This document shows, piece after piece, positions 26,050-44,969 of a stretch of 64,000 nt of DNA (position 1 is the stretch's first letter; each line of letters opens with the position of its first letter). A program made the translations under genes and the position numbers. The DNA is from Delphinapterus leucas. Its lineage: Eukaryota; Chordata; Mammalia; Artiodactyla; Monodontidae. The stretch spans positions 261,220 through 325,219 of the forward strand of contig NW_022098067.1 of NCBI RefSeq assembly GCF_002288925.2, given 5' to 3'. The notes under the pieces were generated by a model, which had not been told where the DNA came from, searched no databases, and saw nothing but the letters and a program-made list of their open reading frames with translations.

Positions 26050-27690
26050 TCTCTCCTCCTTGTTGGCTATCCACTTCCTATGCGACCAATCTAAATTACT
26101 TTCCTCATGTGATTCTGTATTTCTTCATCTTAATCCTTTCCCTTCTTCACTCACTTCTCCCTGATTTCCTCCCTTGACCTGCTGAAACACTCCTCCACCC
26201 AACATCTGTTCATCATGGGATATCTAGAAGGGTTTACAGATTCCTTCCATACTACCAGCATATCACATCCTCCTCTCTCTGTCAGACACACTTATATAAA
26301 TATAATAATCCATATCCTGGACTCTCACAAATAGCAAAAAAAGGCAATCTATAATTGTAGATTATGATACACCTGGTACCCTACTTCATTTCATTAATGA
26401 CTGCGATGCTTCAAGTCAGCACTAAAGAAGAGTGATCGAATATATATTTATTGTGCATGTGTTCTTTAACTCAATATCTTAGTACCCCAGGGTTTGGTTT
26501 TTGGGCCACTTCTCTTCTATATTCTTACTCTGTTGTTAAGCTCATCCAGTTTCAAGACTTTAAAACCATCTATGTGCTGATGACTCTCAAATTTACATTT
26601 CCAATCCAGATCTTTTCCTTAAACTCCAGACTTATATACCCAGCATCACTATATGGATGTAAGATAGACACCTCAATACACAACAAGCCCAAAACTGAAG
26701 TTCTGATCTCCCCACCAAAGCCTGCTCCACCCTCAGCCCTCACGTCTCAAGTCATGGAAACTCAGCAACTTCATCCTTCTACTTGCTCCATCCAAAAGAC
26801 TTGAAATCATTCTAAATTCTGCTATTTTTTTCACACTTCACAGCCTCACACTTTTGCATCATTAAATACTGCTGGTTTTATTTTCATATAAATTCAGAAT
26901 AACTTCTCTCTCCTTCCACAACTACCACACTGTCTGGAGCCACCATCCTCTCTTGCCTGGAATACTGCAATTTTCTCCTAACAGGTCTCTGGGCTTCTAC
27001 CTAGGCTCCCCTACAGTCTAATCTAAGAGAGCATCCAGAGACTCTTCTGACCCATTTCCTCCAATGGCTCCTCCATTTCACTCAAGGTACAAACCAGTGT
27101 TTTACATTGGCCCATATAACCCCACATGATTTGCTCCTACATCAACCTGTACCTCTCTGACTTTATCTTCTAGTACTCTCACCCTCCTCCCACTTACTTC
27201 ACTGCTGTAAGTAGTCCTCTTGCTGTTCTTTGAATATGCTGAGCACAGGTCACCTCAGACTTCTTCACGCTAGCTGTTCTCTCTGTCTGGAGTGCTCTTC
27301 CCCCCAATTCACCTGGCCAGCTCTCTTGCCTCCTTCACCTTTGTTCAGATATCACGTTCTTAGTGAGGCTCACTTTAGTATTTATACTGCAACCCATCAC
27401 CACCCCCAGCCCTCTTCACTTGAAATCCCCTTACCTCACTCTACTTTTTTTTTTCTTTTTTCCATAGCAGGAATCTCCTTCTAACATACAATGTAGTGTC
27501 TTTATAATCTATAATTCTAGTTTCTTGTCTGTCTTTCTTGTGAATGTAAGTTCTAAGAAGGCAAACATCTTTGTCCATTTTGTTCACTGATTTTTTGAAA
27601 TTTACCCAAGCTTTTAGCAGTGTGCTTAGCATATAGTGAGTCCTTAGTAAATATTGACCAAAGGGTGAATGAATAAAGAAACAAATGAAT
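26050..27690 (+). repeat. L2 LINE fragment (3' end)
   Basis: The right half (about 26900-27690) follows the L2 3' consensus: GGAGTGCTCTTCC, a CACTTTAGTATTTATAC region, then GTGAATGTAAGTTCTAAGAA and GTGCTTAGCATATAGTGAGT, ending in GAATGAATAAA. The left half is more decayed and the start is uncertain. Confidence 0.65.
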
Positions 27691-27699
27691 GTCTCCTAC

Positions 27700-28600
27700 C
27701 CTGTTTGTCCTTTATATTTATTTTCATATTGGTGGTATCATCCCAAATTGTGAGCTCCAAAAGGTAGGAAGCACTTCTGTCCTTTCTTTACAGAATTTTA
27801 ACCTAGATTTCTGCCAACTGTAGTCTTGTGGTGTGACTCTCCTTGCAAGTTTTAACTTGCTCACGAGGATGTAATCTGAATCTGATTAATCACAAGACTG
27901 ACATGGACTAAGAACATTGAGAAAGAGACTCTTTCACCTTCCACAGAGTCAAATGGTAACACATTAAGATTTTATGGGAAAAGAAATTCAAAACAAGTTA
28001 ACGTACAGAAAAATTTAAAGATTAAATTGTCATTTTCAGGTGTAGAATGTGTCAGGGATATTGATTTGGTGTTCTTTAACAGATCTGTAAAATATTTTCG
28101 TGGCTTTAAAATATATTTGTGGTCACGTGTTGTCCCAAGAGTGTAGAAGCCCTCCACAATGTTCTTTTATGAATCACCCATGCCCTTTCCTCTGGTAACA
28201 GATTTTGTAGTGATTTTTTAAATAGATTAATCCCAATTGACAAATCATGAAATATTCTTGAATTATGAAATGGCTACTTTATTTATTAATAACAAAACCA
28301 TATTCCTATACACTTAGATGCACATGAAATATTGTATTACATGACTTAGCATTCCTTATTTAAATGGAAAAGTAATATAAAGCAGCACTTATAGGAACTA
28401 CTCAATTTATGAACCTTTGACTTTCAAATGTCTGTATCATACAGCCATTCCTAGGTCACTCCAACCACGCTTTTTGACTCAACCTGCTACAAAGAGCCAA
28501 TCCTTTACTCTATCTCTTTTCCAACTCTTGATTTATTACCTCTGTCAGTCTTTTCTTTGCTGTATCCCTTTTGCCTTTCATCACATTTATAGATCAACTC
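27700..28600. other. Intergenic, no recognised element
   Basis: Ordinary AT-rich DNA. I see nothing supportable here. Confidence 0.35.
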
Positions 28601-28611
28601 ATGTCATGTAG

Positions 28612-28815
28612 GGATGCAGCAGAGTGGATCAAACATAAGCTTGGTGTCAGACAAGATGAATTAGATCTCTGGTTCGGCCACTTATTATCTACATGACCTT
28701 GAGGATATGGCTTACCCTCTCTGAGCGGCAATCCTTATATTTGTAAAATTGGTTTAATAATCTCTACCTCACAAATAAGAATTAAGTGAGATGGTGTATG
28801 TAAAGTATTTGTTTC
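28612..28815 (+). repeat. MIR-like SINE
   Basis: Contains TCTGGTTCGGCCACTTATTA, ACATGACCTTGAGGATATGG and ATTTGTAAAATTGGTTTAAT in MIR order. Confidence 0.65.
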
Positions 28816-30400
28816 TGCGTTAAAATCGGACTAGTAATATATGTCAGACATTTGGTTGAACTCGTTAATGTCTGAGGGCAGCTTTTTTTGCAGGCTAATC
28901 AATACAGTTTTACTTATTATAATTAATGTTCAATTTATTAAAGACAAATCTTAAGTTTTCTTAAGACTTTAAATTTACCTTTCTAATCTTGTTTATTAAT
29001 CTAGTAAAAGTATATAAAAATAAGTACAATCACTTTCAATAGCTCTTAAATTAATATTTAATTGATTCATTTGGTTAAAATATTGAATTATCCTTAAACA
29101 TTTAATACAATTTGTATTCATAATATTTTCAACACTTCAAATTACAACTATGATTTTAATATAACTAATTCTTTCAAATAATCCAAATCTATTGTGTAGA
29201 CTTAAAATCAAACAAGCAAGTTATTTCTAAGCATTTAAGTAACTCATTAATATAATAAATCAAAGAATTGAATGCCTTAAATAAAATTATCATACACTTT
29301 TCAAACACTTTAAAAACAGAGAAAACATATGCAAAACAGTAAGATGACTATCAAAGCATAACACTATATAAATAAAAGTCTCCATAAATACCCTCCTTCT
29401 AGAAGTGACTAGTTTGCTCCCCGACCAAAGAGAAGATAATTGCTATTTCAAGTCTACTACAGCTACTAAAATTAAACATACTGATTACCACCAGTGACTG
29501 TAAATCAATGACAGGGACATTTACACTGCAAGCTAAATACTTTCTTATAATTAAGCCCTGCCAACTTTTTCAGTTTTACAGAACGTTACTTTCACACGTT
29601 ACTCCTGAAGGATTTAAGTAGATTCAGTACGGTTTTCCCATTATTTCTCTTCACAACGCGATCACAACAAGTCTCCACATTGCTTGGTTTCTGGTGATGA
29701 GCTTCTCAAATGCTTCTGAGATAGTAACCTGTCTGTTCCCCGACTGGTGTAACTTCTGGTGTAACTGTAACTCCTTTATTTTTTACTTTCTCATCTGTGT
29801 TAAGTCTACCTTTCTGTTGGTTTATTGCCAAGTTCCAGCCCAATTCCCAGCTTCTGCTTTCCTTTCCCCTCCCACCAACCTATTGTCCCCAGATCACTTC
29901 CTATAAATGCAGAAACATACTCCAAATTTCCAAGGCAAAAGGAATTGAGCCAGTTCTTGAACATCATTCTGGGATTCAGCATCACATCACTGTTAAGGCT
30001 GGACTCGTCCTTACATGAACCACAAATATGGTCTCTGGTTCTTGGCCACTGGTTGGAGTCAAGAAACACGAGTGAATGGCTTGTCAGCACACAAATGCGC
30101 TCGAGTCTTTTGGGAACAAGATTGCCTAGGGAAATTTACAGAGGAGAGTAGTAGAAGGTGTGAGGTTCCCCGTTGTCCATTATAATTTTGCACTGCACAG
30201 GGGAATTTAGAAAACCCAGATGTCAGATGTGAAAAGAAGAACCCTGGCCCTTCGGGATTTTCAATTTCAGGGTTGAGAAAGAATTAGCTCCTTTCCTTTG
30301 TGGTCACACAGTATGATATAGCAGAATATCTAGTTCAGAACAGGGTCAAAACTAAATAAGATTAAGGTCAACCAGACTGATTTATTCTCTTATCCTAGAC
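28816..30400. other. Intergenic, strongly AT-rich at 28880-29400
   Basis: No exon or identifiable repeat. The AT-rich block has many short ATTAAT-type words. A poorly conserved open stretch at 29700-30150 looks like chance. Confidence 0.35.
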
Positions 30401-30404
30401 TAAA

Positions 30405-30576
30405 TACGACCATGATCTTTGAAACCAGGATGATATGAAATGAGATCCTGACTATGCTACTTACTATATGACCATGGTAAAGTTACTGAATCACTCTAAA
30501 CTTATACTTCTGCACTATCAAGGCAAAGCACCAACTCAATAGTCATTATGAGGATGAAATGAACAGTACCCATCAA
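30405..30576 (+). repeat. MIR-like SINE interrupted by the solo LTR
   Basis: Matches the MIR middle: TGCTACTTACTATATGACCA, later TATGAGGATGAAATGAACAG. It ends where the LTR is inserted. The bases after the LTR (GTGCCTAACC...CAGGTATTCAGTAAATAAA) look like the MIR 3' end, so the insertion split the MIR. Confidence 0.6.
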
Positions 30577-30581
30577 GTGCC

Positions 30582-31329
30582 TGTTGTCGAACCCAGGTTC
30601 GAGTACCCACGAACAATGAGGCCAAACAAACTGAAATATCGGAGTTTGGAGCAGAGAAGAGTTTATTAGTCGAGGAGGCACCAATCCAGAAGATGGGAGA
30701 CCTAGACTCCTCTCAAATCCATCTTGTTGTCTAGCCAAGGTGTAAGATTTTTAAAGGCAAAAGGGGAGGGGTGGAAGGCTTTGTGATCCCAGCTTCCTGA
30801 TAAGATCTCAGCTGCAAACTTTTAGGCACTGCCTTGTGACTTCGTTTGTTGCTGGTGATCGTGATTATTCTTTATGTTCCTGCAAAACAAGCTCATAAGT
30901 CATGATCTGGTGATCCTTTAACTTTCCTCTAGGAGAGAGCAAAAGCAATTGTTGAGACATTTTATCATTTATTTAGGGCCCACATGATGGTTCAGTTTCA
31001 GTTCTCAATTGATCCTCTGGGTCATCAATGTTGAAGTTCCCTTGAGGCCAGCTGGTTGAAGCCACAGGACATCTCAACAGTTTGGGGGTCATAAATCAAG
31101 GCATTGGTTTAAGGTAACAATCACAGAAAAGTTTATGGTGGTCTTGCTTTTCCCTTGTTTCTGGTTCCCTCACTTCGCTGATTAGTAACTGCTTGAATCT
31201 GCTCTTTGGAACCCAGAGAAGGTCTAGGAGACTAAAGTCTGTTTCTACAAATAAGAAATAGGGGACACTGAAAAGCTTTTTTACCCGGGAGGGCCCCACA
31301 AGGTACTGCTTGGTTTCACCTCTACTGCA
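30582..31329 (-). mobile_element. Solo LTR of an endogenous retrovirus
   Basis: A 748-bp element beginning TG and ending CA (TGTTGTCGAACCC ... CTACTGCA), bounded by a 5-bp duplication GTGCC at 30577-30581 and 31330-31334. On the minus strand a polyadenylation signal AATAAA lies at 30662-30667, about 80 bp before the LTR 3' end, as expected for R-U5. No primer binding site, coding region or partner LTR is adjacent, so this is the product of recombination between two LTRs. The family was not identified. Confidence 0.8.
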
Positions 31330-31938
31330 GTGCCTAACCAAAAAACAGGTATTCAGTAAATAAAAAGTTGTTTAGTTTCTTTTCCCAGTGAAATGAAGAC
31401 ATGCATAAGAACTATGAATTAGGTCTGGCAATACAAAAAAAATATGCTTTGCTTCCTTCCCAGCCCAACTTCTCCTAAGAGTTATCTGACCTATTATTTC
31501 CACTTTCTTACCTCCCAAATTCTCTCTGTGGTAGATGGATAGAGATTGCTGCTTCAGTATGTTTTCCTCCACCCCACAATGTAACAGCAACACAGCTGGG
31601 GTAAAAATTACCTGTCCTTGTTGCCACAGTGATTGTTCTAGGTGTTGACCACATGATTGAGATGATCCCAACAAGGGGGAGGCTCAGAAGTATGGGTTGA
31701 TTGTTAGGGGTGGTGCTTTTTATAGGTGTGATGCCTGGAACTACCATAGGTCTTATGCTGCCATGAGCAAAGCCAGCCTGAGGGTAAAACTGACACAGAA
31801 GACATAGTCAAGACAAGAGTAAACTGGAGGAGCCAGAACCATGATCACACTGAAACTAAAACCTTCCTGACTGCTGTACTTTTAAGTATGTGAATCAATA
31901 AACTCCTTTATTTTCATTACTTAAAAAAAACTCTTTCC

Positions 31939-32150
31939 GGGGCTTCCCTCGTGGCGCAGTGGTTGAGAGTCCGCCTGCCGATGCAGGGGACACAGGTTCG
32001 TGCCCTGGTCCGGGAAGATCCCACATGCCGCGGAGCGGTTAGGCCCGTGAGCCATGGCCGCTGAGCCTGCGCGTGCGGAGCCTGTGCTCCGCAATGGGAG
32101 AGGCCACAACAGTCAGAGGCCCACGTACCGAAAAAACAAAAAAAACAAAC
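31939..32150 (+). mobile_element. CHR-type SINE
   Basis: Head GGGGCTTCCCTCGTGGCGCA, body with GAAGATCCCACATGCCGCGG, and an A-rich tail. Flanked by the duplication AAAAAAAACTCTTTCC at 31923-31938 and 32151-32166. It inserted at the border of an older reversed L1. Confidence 0.92.
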
Positions 32151-32162
32151 AAAAAAAACTCT

Positions 32163-33005
32163 TTCCAGCTTTATGGAGATATAATTGACAAATAAAATTA
32201 TACATATTTAAGGTGTACAACATGATGTTTTGCTATACTTATACATTATGAAATGATTACCATAATCAAACTAATTAACACATCCACCGCCTCACATAAT
32301 TTTTTTTTTTTTAGGTGTTGAGAACACAAGATCTACCCTCAGCATATTTCAGGTATACAGTACAGTATTACTAACTCTGGTCACTGTCCTTTACGTGAGA
32401 TCTCCAGAACTCACTTCCCTACACAACTGAAAATTTGTAAGCTTTGACCAAAACCTCCCTATTTCCTCTAGCCACCTAGCCCCTGACTATCACCATTCTA
32501 CTCTTTGATTTTATGACTTTGTGGTTTGTTTTTTTTTAAGTTCATGTATCAGTGAAATTATGCAGTTTTAACCTTTCTGTGTCTGGCTTATTGCACTTAG
32601 CATAATGGCCTCAAGGTTCATCCATGTTGTTGCAAATGGTAGGATTTTCCTTTTTTTTTTTTTTCACTAGGGCTTAATAATGATCCATTTGTATACATGC
32701 CCCATTTCTTTATCCATTCATCCATCAACAGACACTTACGTTGTTTCCATGTCCTGGTTATTGTAATGTTGTAGTGAAGATGGGAATGCAGCTATCTCTT
32801 CAAGAATCTGATTTCATTCCTCTGGATATACACCCAGAAGTTGTATTGTTGGATCATATGGTAGTTCTATTTTTAACTTTCTGAGGAATTGCTGTACTGT
32901 TCTCCATAGTGGCTGCACCAATTTACACTCCTACCAACAGTGCACCAGGATTCCCTTTTATCCACATCCTCACCAACACTTATCTTTTGTCTTTTTGATA
33001 AACTC
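32163..33005 (-). repeat. L1 3' region, reversed and decayed
   Basis: On plus: TGGAGATATAATTGACAAAT (L1 3' UTR), later CTTAGCATAATGGCCTCAAG, GTCCTGGTTATTGTAATGTT and TCTCCATAGTGGCTGCACCA, all reversed L1 3' UTR/ORF2 blocks. Confidence 0.8.
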
Positions 33006-34035
33006 TTTTATTTTTAAGCCAGTTGGAACTTTTTGCTACCTGTAGCCAAAAGTATCCTGGCATCAATATTTCAATTCACTTCAATCAGAATTCAACTCCA
33101 CCACTCCACCAATACTGCTGTTGTAAATAGCATCCAATGGCCCACACACTGGAGAATCCAAACGAGTTTCCCTGCTCCTCCATCTCTGCTCAGACTTTGA
33201 AGTTTAAACTTCGACAGATATGCAAGTGTGTTCAAGGATATTTATTGTATCATTGGGAATAACAATAAAATATTTTAAGTAACCTACTGAATACTGAAAA
33301 TAATACTGATACACACAATTTTTTTTGACTTACTTTTCATTATTTTTATTTCAAGTATATTATATATTTTTCAAGTATATGTTTTAAATATTATTAAATT
33401 ATTTTAATATATTTTTATTTTAAAAATATTTAATTTATTATTTTAATTTTTAAATTTTATTTCTTTGATGTATACATTTATTTAATCACTAATTTAGAGA
33501 CCAATAGGAGACTGAATAAATAAATTATATATTTATTTCATAGAATGGAGCCAGTGAAAGAGTGAAGCAAATTCCACATGTATTAATGTGGAATTGTTGC
33601 CAAACTATAGTAAGTGAAAATAGCAAAGAGCAGAGCAGTGTAAATTTACATGCTACCATTTTAACTTAAAAAGATAATATAATATTACTGTTTGTATATG
33701 TATAAAATAGCTCTGAAAGGATTCCTAGAAATCTACTTGGCTGCTCTGAGGAAAGGAATTAAATAGTGATGAAATGGGTGTGAGGAAAATTAACTTTTTA
33801 TACAAAATGTTTTTTACTTTTTGAATTTGTGCCGTGGCTACATAGTACCTATCAAAAAAAAATAAACCAAATAATTTAGTTAATTTTTAAAATAAAGAAA
33901 TGTTCAATCCCCTGCAAAATATTGTTATTTATTAGGGTTCCATCTTAAAATCTCTCATATGGTGTGTCTTATACTCATGGTTTTAAGAACAATCTAAATG
34001 CCGAAAAATCCCATATGTTTATATCTTCTCTCTCT
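33006..34035. other. Intergenic; AT-rich block at 33310-33540
   Basis: No gene seen. The AT-rich block is almost pure A/T with TATTTTAAT-type words, probably degenerate simple sequence. Confidence 0.45.
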
Positions 34036-34041
34036 TTTAAA

Positions 34042-34165
34042 AATATTGAGATATAATTGACATATAGCATTGTATTATTTTTGGGTGTACAGCATAATGA
34101 TTTGCTATATGTATACATTGCAAAATAATTACCACAATAAGTTTAATTAACATCCATCACCAAAC
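34042..34165 (-). repeat. L1 3' UTR fragment, reversed
   Basis: ATTGAGATATAATTGACATA followed by GGGTGTACAGCATAATGATT repeats the motif seen at 32170. Confidence 0.75.
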
Positions 34166-34179
34166 ATAATTACTATATC

Positions 34180-34820
34180 TTCTCTTTTGAGTTCTAGACT
34201 AACTTACCTCATGGTCTTACTTGGAAATCTCTCAGACATTTCAAAAACTGGCAAAACTGAGCAATTCATCCTAACTCTTGCCCTTTCCTCACAAACCTGC
34301 TTCTCTTCAGGTCTTCCCCCATCAACCCTTATGCTCAAGGAAGCTATCTGGGAATTATTCTGGCAACTTTTCCTCTCTTAAACTCCGTATCTAAGCCATC
34401 ATAGAGTTCTGTTGTCAATCATTTTATATATATATATATATATAATGTATTCCTGTCTCTGACTCTCCACTGTGACCACTTTAGTCCAAACCATCATCTT
34501 CTCACCTAGTTTTCACGTCTTCCTTCAAAACCTTCTCCAATGCCATTCCCCCAAAACATCTTCTAAAACCACCCAGATCAAAGTAGATCCTCCTATTATT
34601 CTATCAAAGAAGCCTAATTTTTTCCCTTTATAACTCTTACTAAAATTACACTTACATGTTCATGTTTGTCACTATTTGCATATATTCTTTCTTGCTGGAT
34701 TATAACCTCAGTGAGGCAGGGACTGTGTCCATTTTCTCAGGCTCCTATGCCCACAACCTAGCACAATGCCTGACACATGGAATATGATTAAAAGATTATT
34801 CTCAAATGAATTAATAATTT
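34180..34820 (+). repeat. L2 LINE 3' fragment with an internal (TA)n
   Basis: Ends with the L2-type blocks GGCAGGGACTGTGTCCATTT and GCACAATGCCTGACACATGG. A (TA)n microsatellite lies at 34425-34444. Confidence 0.6.
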
Positions 34821-35435
34821 ACAGCATGAATGAGCTCTTACTGTGTAGCAGATACCATGTTACATTTATTACTTAGGAGTGACAAACCAATTTTAGGATA
34901 TGCAGTTGTCCATGGGCTTGTGGGCATGGACAGATGCAAAATGAGTACAGGAGGATATTTTCGTGTGTGAACAGGGGGAATATGAGCACATTTGTTTGCT
35001 AGGGCAGGGAAAGGGACTCCATTGATAGAATATATAAGTAAAAGCAAAAGATGAACAACAGGTTTATTTCCCCACCTGAATAATGAAGTGTGTGAACTAG
35101 GTGATTTGCTATAATTATAGGATTCTGCTTCACAACTTTTTTCAGAGCCTGCCCTATAAGGTGACAACTTCCCTAGATCTTTCTCCTTAGGTATGTCAGG
35201 AACACATATGATGCCTGGTTGGTGGAAATAGCATCTCTTTTGTAGGGTACCTGGGGAGGGCAAGTGGCAGATTGTTTCCAGTTCTGGATGAGCCCATTGT
35301 GAGGCTCCAGCTGTGGATATCCTAATCCTGCCACCTCTACTGTTTCCTGCTCAGTCCACAATGCGCCCAAGATTGTGAGGACAACTAGTCCTTGAAACAA
35401 ACAGAACAATAAAATAAAATAACTGACAACTCCTC

Positions 35436-35441
35436 TTTATT
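35436..35441 (-). terminator. MMP3: MMP3 polyadenylation signal (AATAAA)
   Basis: AATAAA on the minus strand about 280 nt after the stop codon, giving a 3' UTR of about 300 nt, close to the human gene. It is the best candidate in this interval; other A-rich words at 35408-35420 are less likely. Confidence 0.65.
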
Positions 35442-35721
35442 AAATAATAAGAAAATATTCTATATGAAGTCACTTGTCTGTTGCCCAAGTGCTTCTTCCT
35501 TCCCCGTGGGAGGCTACCCCATGTGAGCAAAGTGCAAACACACAGCCCATTTGAATGCCCTGTAATTTGTGAAGCTAATGGGCAAGACACACCAGCTCAC
35601 ACTCTCATTCTCAGTCACTGCACACACAGGAGAAAATGAACCATTTCAATTCACAGAGACTTAGGTGAAGAGTTATCAGCTTCATTTAGAATTCCCATGT
35701 TATGCCTTCTAAGCATCTCTC

Positions 35722-42160
<6,439 letters not shown>

Positions 42161-42246
42161 TTCCATTGACTCTTCACAGCTCTCTGTTGTCTTAATGCCT
42201 TGCTCTCTGTGTATCTTCTTCTAGATTAACGGTCTGGAGTCCGACT

Positions 42247-42252
42247 TTTATA
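42247..42252 (-). promoter_or_regulatory. MMP3: MMP3 TATA box (TATAAA)
   Basis: TATAAA on the minus strand, 87-92 bp upstream of the ATG, the same spacing as in MMP1. Confidence 0.85.
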
Positions 42253-42289
42253 GGGTGACAATGTTTGTTTAGATCACCCACACACAGCT

Positions 42290-42296
42290 TGACTCA
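42290..42296 (-). promoter_or_regulatory. MMP3: MMP3 AP-1 site (TGAGTCA)
   Basis: A perfect AP-1 site 43 bp upstream of the TATA box (centre to centre), matching the known stromelysin promoter site near -70. Confidence 0.85.
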
Positions 42297-42426
42297 TGAT
42301 TGCTTTCCTATGAATGGCAGCAGGCCCATTTCCAAAAATTCCAAATCCAAAATAGGATGATACAACCTACTTTACTAATTTCTCTCAACCTTTCCAATTT
42401 TGCAAGTCCAAAGAGTGATTAATCTC

Positions 42427-42442
42427 CAGGAAATTCTTCCTG
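42427..42442 (-). promoter_or_regulatory. MMP3: MMP3 palindromic double ETS site
   Basis: Two inverted GGAA cores within CAGGAAGAATTTCCTG (minus strand), about 210 bp upstream of the likely start. This is the counterpart of the well-known stromelysin head-to-head ETS element, which binds ETS-1 as a pair. Confidence 0.8.
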
Positions 42443-42499
42443 TCTTGGTAAGAAGAAAACTGGGGCATTTTTTTTATTCTGGAAAAAAAAAAGTGACTG

Positions 42500-43360
42500 G
42501 AATTTACTAGGTAGTTTATGTTTGTGGATTTGAGAAGTAGGCTGACATGGTAAAAAAGTCAGAATTCTGTAGAACTTTTAAATGTAATTTTATTTTAAGA
42601 AGAACATACTTAAAATCAAATGTAATAAGATATAAGTAAATGCAAATCTGTACATAAATAGCTACAGTCTATACTATTAAATTCTGTAAAAACAGAAGAA
42701 ATACTATCTAGAATAAAATTGAAAGGGAAATTCACTTTTTGAGCCTTGATTTGAAATACCTACTGTTACATTCTGCTTGGACTTGTTAGTCCTTGAGGAG
42801 GAGATGCTCATGGGAAGGATGCTCATTCCTCAAGATTTTGAGGAAGAAGGACACATATCCATTTTCTTTTGGTTGGTCTTAATTCTGTACCCAATTTATT
42901 AATGGGTGATGGACCTGTAATAGCTACTCCACAAATACTCAAAGAATTGATATGAATTACTTTGTTCATTAGACTGAAATTCTCCTCTGTCTTATCTTCT
43001 ACTCTTTTCTTATTCTCTTTCAATCTCTTTTCTTCCTCCCTAAATTCAAATTTGTAGATATTTTAAAGTTAAAACCAAGCCATCCTAAATTCTTGTCCCT
43101 TGCTTATCATTCTTCTCTTCTCTTCTCCTCCTTTTTTTCCCTTTTCTTTTCCTTCCCTTCCCTTTCCTACCTTTTCTTTCTTTTTCTTTGTCAACTGGAG
43201 TACTGCTCACATCACTTGTGTGAAATAAATGCTTGTAAGGAAGACCCTAAACCTTCCCAGAGGAAGAAACTTTGTTAAACACTTTACATACAATCCTCCT
43301 GCCACCTGCCACCCACCTATCTCCCCACCAACCTCACTTCCTATATCCTTAGAAAAATAA
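42500..43360. other. Distal MMP3 upstream DNA; pyrimidine tract at 43100-43195
   Basis: No gene seen. 43100-43195 is a C/T-rich low-complexity run of CTTTT/CTTCC units. Confidence 0.5.
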
Positions 43361-43364
43361 ATTA

Positions 43365-43625
43365 AAAAAGAAATTCAAAAGGGATGCAAGTGGGAGGAAG
43401 AAAAACGTACACTTATTAAACATTTACTAAGTGCACAAACTTTTATTTATCACCACACTTTATGTTTTTCTTTGTTTGCTTGCCTATTTGTTTACTAAAG
43501 AGCAGAATATCCTGGGAGTGAGAATTAAATAAAATGATGAATAAAAATGTACATTTAATGAACATTTAATAAGTGTACGTTTTGATTTCTCCCACTTGCA
43601 TCCCTTTTGCATTTTCCTTTTTTGC
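43365..43625. repeat. Local inverted duplication (~60 to 100 bp arms)
   Basis: The left arm 43377-43436 and the right arm 43549-43608 are inverted copies. Two blocks (20 and 19 bp, including AAAAGGGATGCAAGTGGGAG) are identical and the rest diverges. Weaker similarity extends both outward and inward. The spacer between cores is about 112 bp. It does not match a repeat family that I recognise. Confidence 0.8.
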
Positions 43626-44219
43626 TTTAATTTTTGTGCATTTTTAAAGAAATATTGGAGATGTTTCACTCAATATTTATAGAAGATGTAATAGAATTCC
43701 TCAGTGGTTGTAACCTGTAGCTGCAGGTTTCCAGATGCCTAATGACCACTTGGCAGGGGGTTATATGGTACATTTAAGCATCCATTTTTAGGCTAGATTC
43801 TGTTCAAAGACACTCAAAACTAGAGTTCTATATTCCTTAGTGTCTTGTTTCATTTTGACTGAGATAAGGGTAAATACTTGTTTACACTGATGTCAGGGAA
43901 GCTAAGGGGGTTGGAGTGGTAAGGGCTTGCACCAGATACGAATTCCAGGAAGAAACAATGAAGTCAGGCAGAAAAGGTAGTGAGAAATTAAAAGCAGAAG
44001 AGCTGTGACATCCATAATTGTCAATTCCTTCTAAGTTAAGGGTTTTTCTTTGTAAATTTTCTCTGCTAGCATAATTTATAAAACATTTTTTAAATTTAGA
44101 GGGAAACTTGACAGATTTTATGTTTATTTTCCCAACTGTTCAAAAGTGATTGACAAAAGAGGCCATATTTTTCCTGAGAAAAACACAAGTTTTCCAGTGC
44201 AGAACTTTGTCATCTTTTA

Positions 44220-44480
44220 AAACAGACTTCTCTGAGAGGTGTTCCTTGAGCCCCAGGAAGAGTTCATTACTTATTTCTTAACAGTATCTGTACCTGCCTG
44301 ATTTTTCATACTGAACTGTAGTGTAATGGTTTACTTTTCTGCCTCCCCATATTACTGTGAATTCTTGAGGGTAGGGACTGTTTCCCATTTATTTCTGTAC
44401 TCCTAACACTTAGGGTGGGGCCTTGCATACAGCAGGAACCTCAAAATTGGGTAGAGAATTAATTAATATATTAATTATGA
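44220..44480 (+). repeat. L2 LINE 3' fragment
   Basis: L2 blocks: TTCTCTGAGAGGTGTTCCTT, TGAATTCTTGAGGGTAGGGA and GCCTTGCATACAGCAGGAAC. Confidence 0.65.
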
Positions 44481-44833
44481 ATGAAAGGCTCACAGCAAAA
44501 GTCAAAGAGGTAAATGAAAAGTCAAAAATTTCACAAATGTTGCATATCTAAATTCCCAGATCTTACATGTCATATTTACTAAATACCCTAATAACTGATT
44601 TATTTTATTTTCATAGAAAAAGTTTCAAGCTATCATCTTGTCTCTCTAATAAGAGAATAAATAAAAGACTTATATATTTAAAATCCTTACTCCTATATCT
44701 ATTGAACACCCAAACTAAGACTGGAATCAAGGAGTTTTCTGACAAAGAATGAGATAGTTTGAATTTTGTGGATTAAATTTTAAAAGGGAACAGATTAATG
44801 CAAAGGAATAGGCAAATTACAGAGTAACTGAGT

Positions 44834-44966
44834 GGAGGAAGGAAGGGAGGGAAGAGGAAGGAAAAAAAGAGGAAGGAAAGACAAAATGGAGGAAGGAAGA
44901 GGGGACGGAAACAGAAAGGGAAAGGGAAATAAGGAAAAAAAGAAGGAAAAAGAGTAAGAAAGAGTA
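44834..44966 (+). repeat. Purine-rich (GGAA)n/(GAAA)n tract
   Basis: About 130 bp almost entirely A and G, mostly GGAA and GAAA units. A long polypurine strand is all that creates the open frames here. Confidence 0.85.
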
Positions 44967-44969
44967 AAT

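Noticed and set aside
31921..32109. Proline- and glycine-rich short frame
   Set aside because: Antisense translation of a SINE.
34838..35263. 141-codon minus-strand open frame downstream of MMP3
   Set aside because: Not part of MMP3, which ends at 35722 with a stop and a polyadenylation signal; no family motif.
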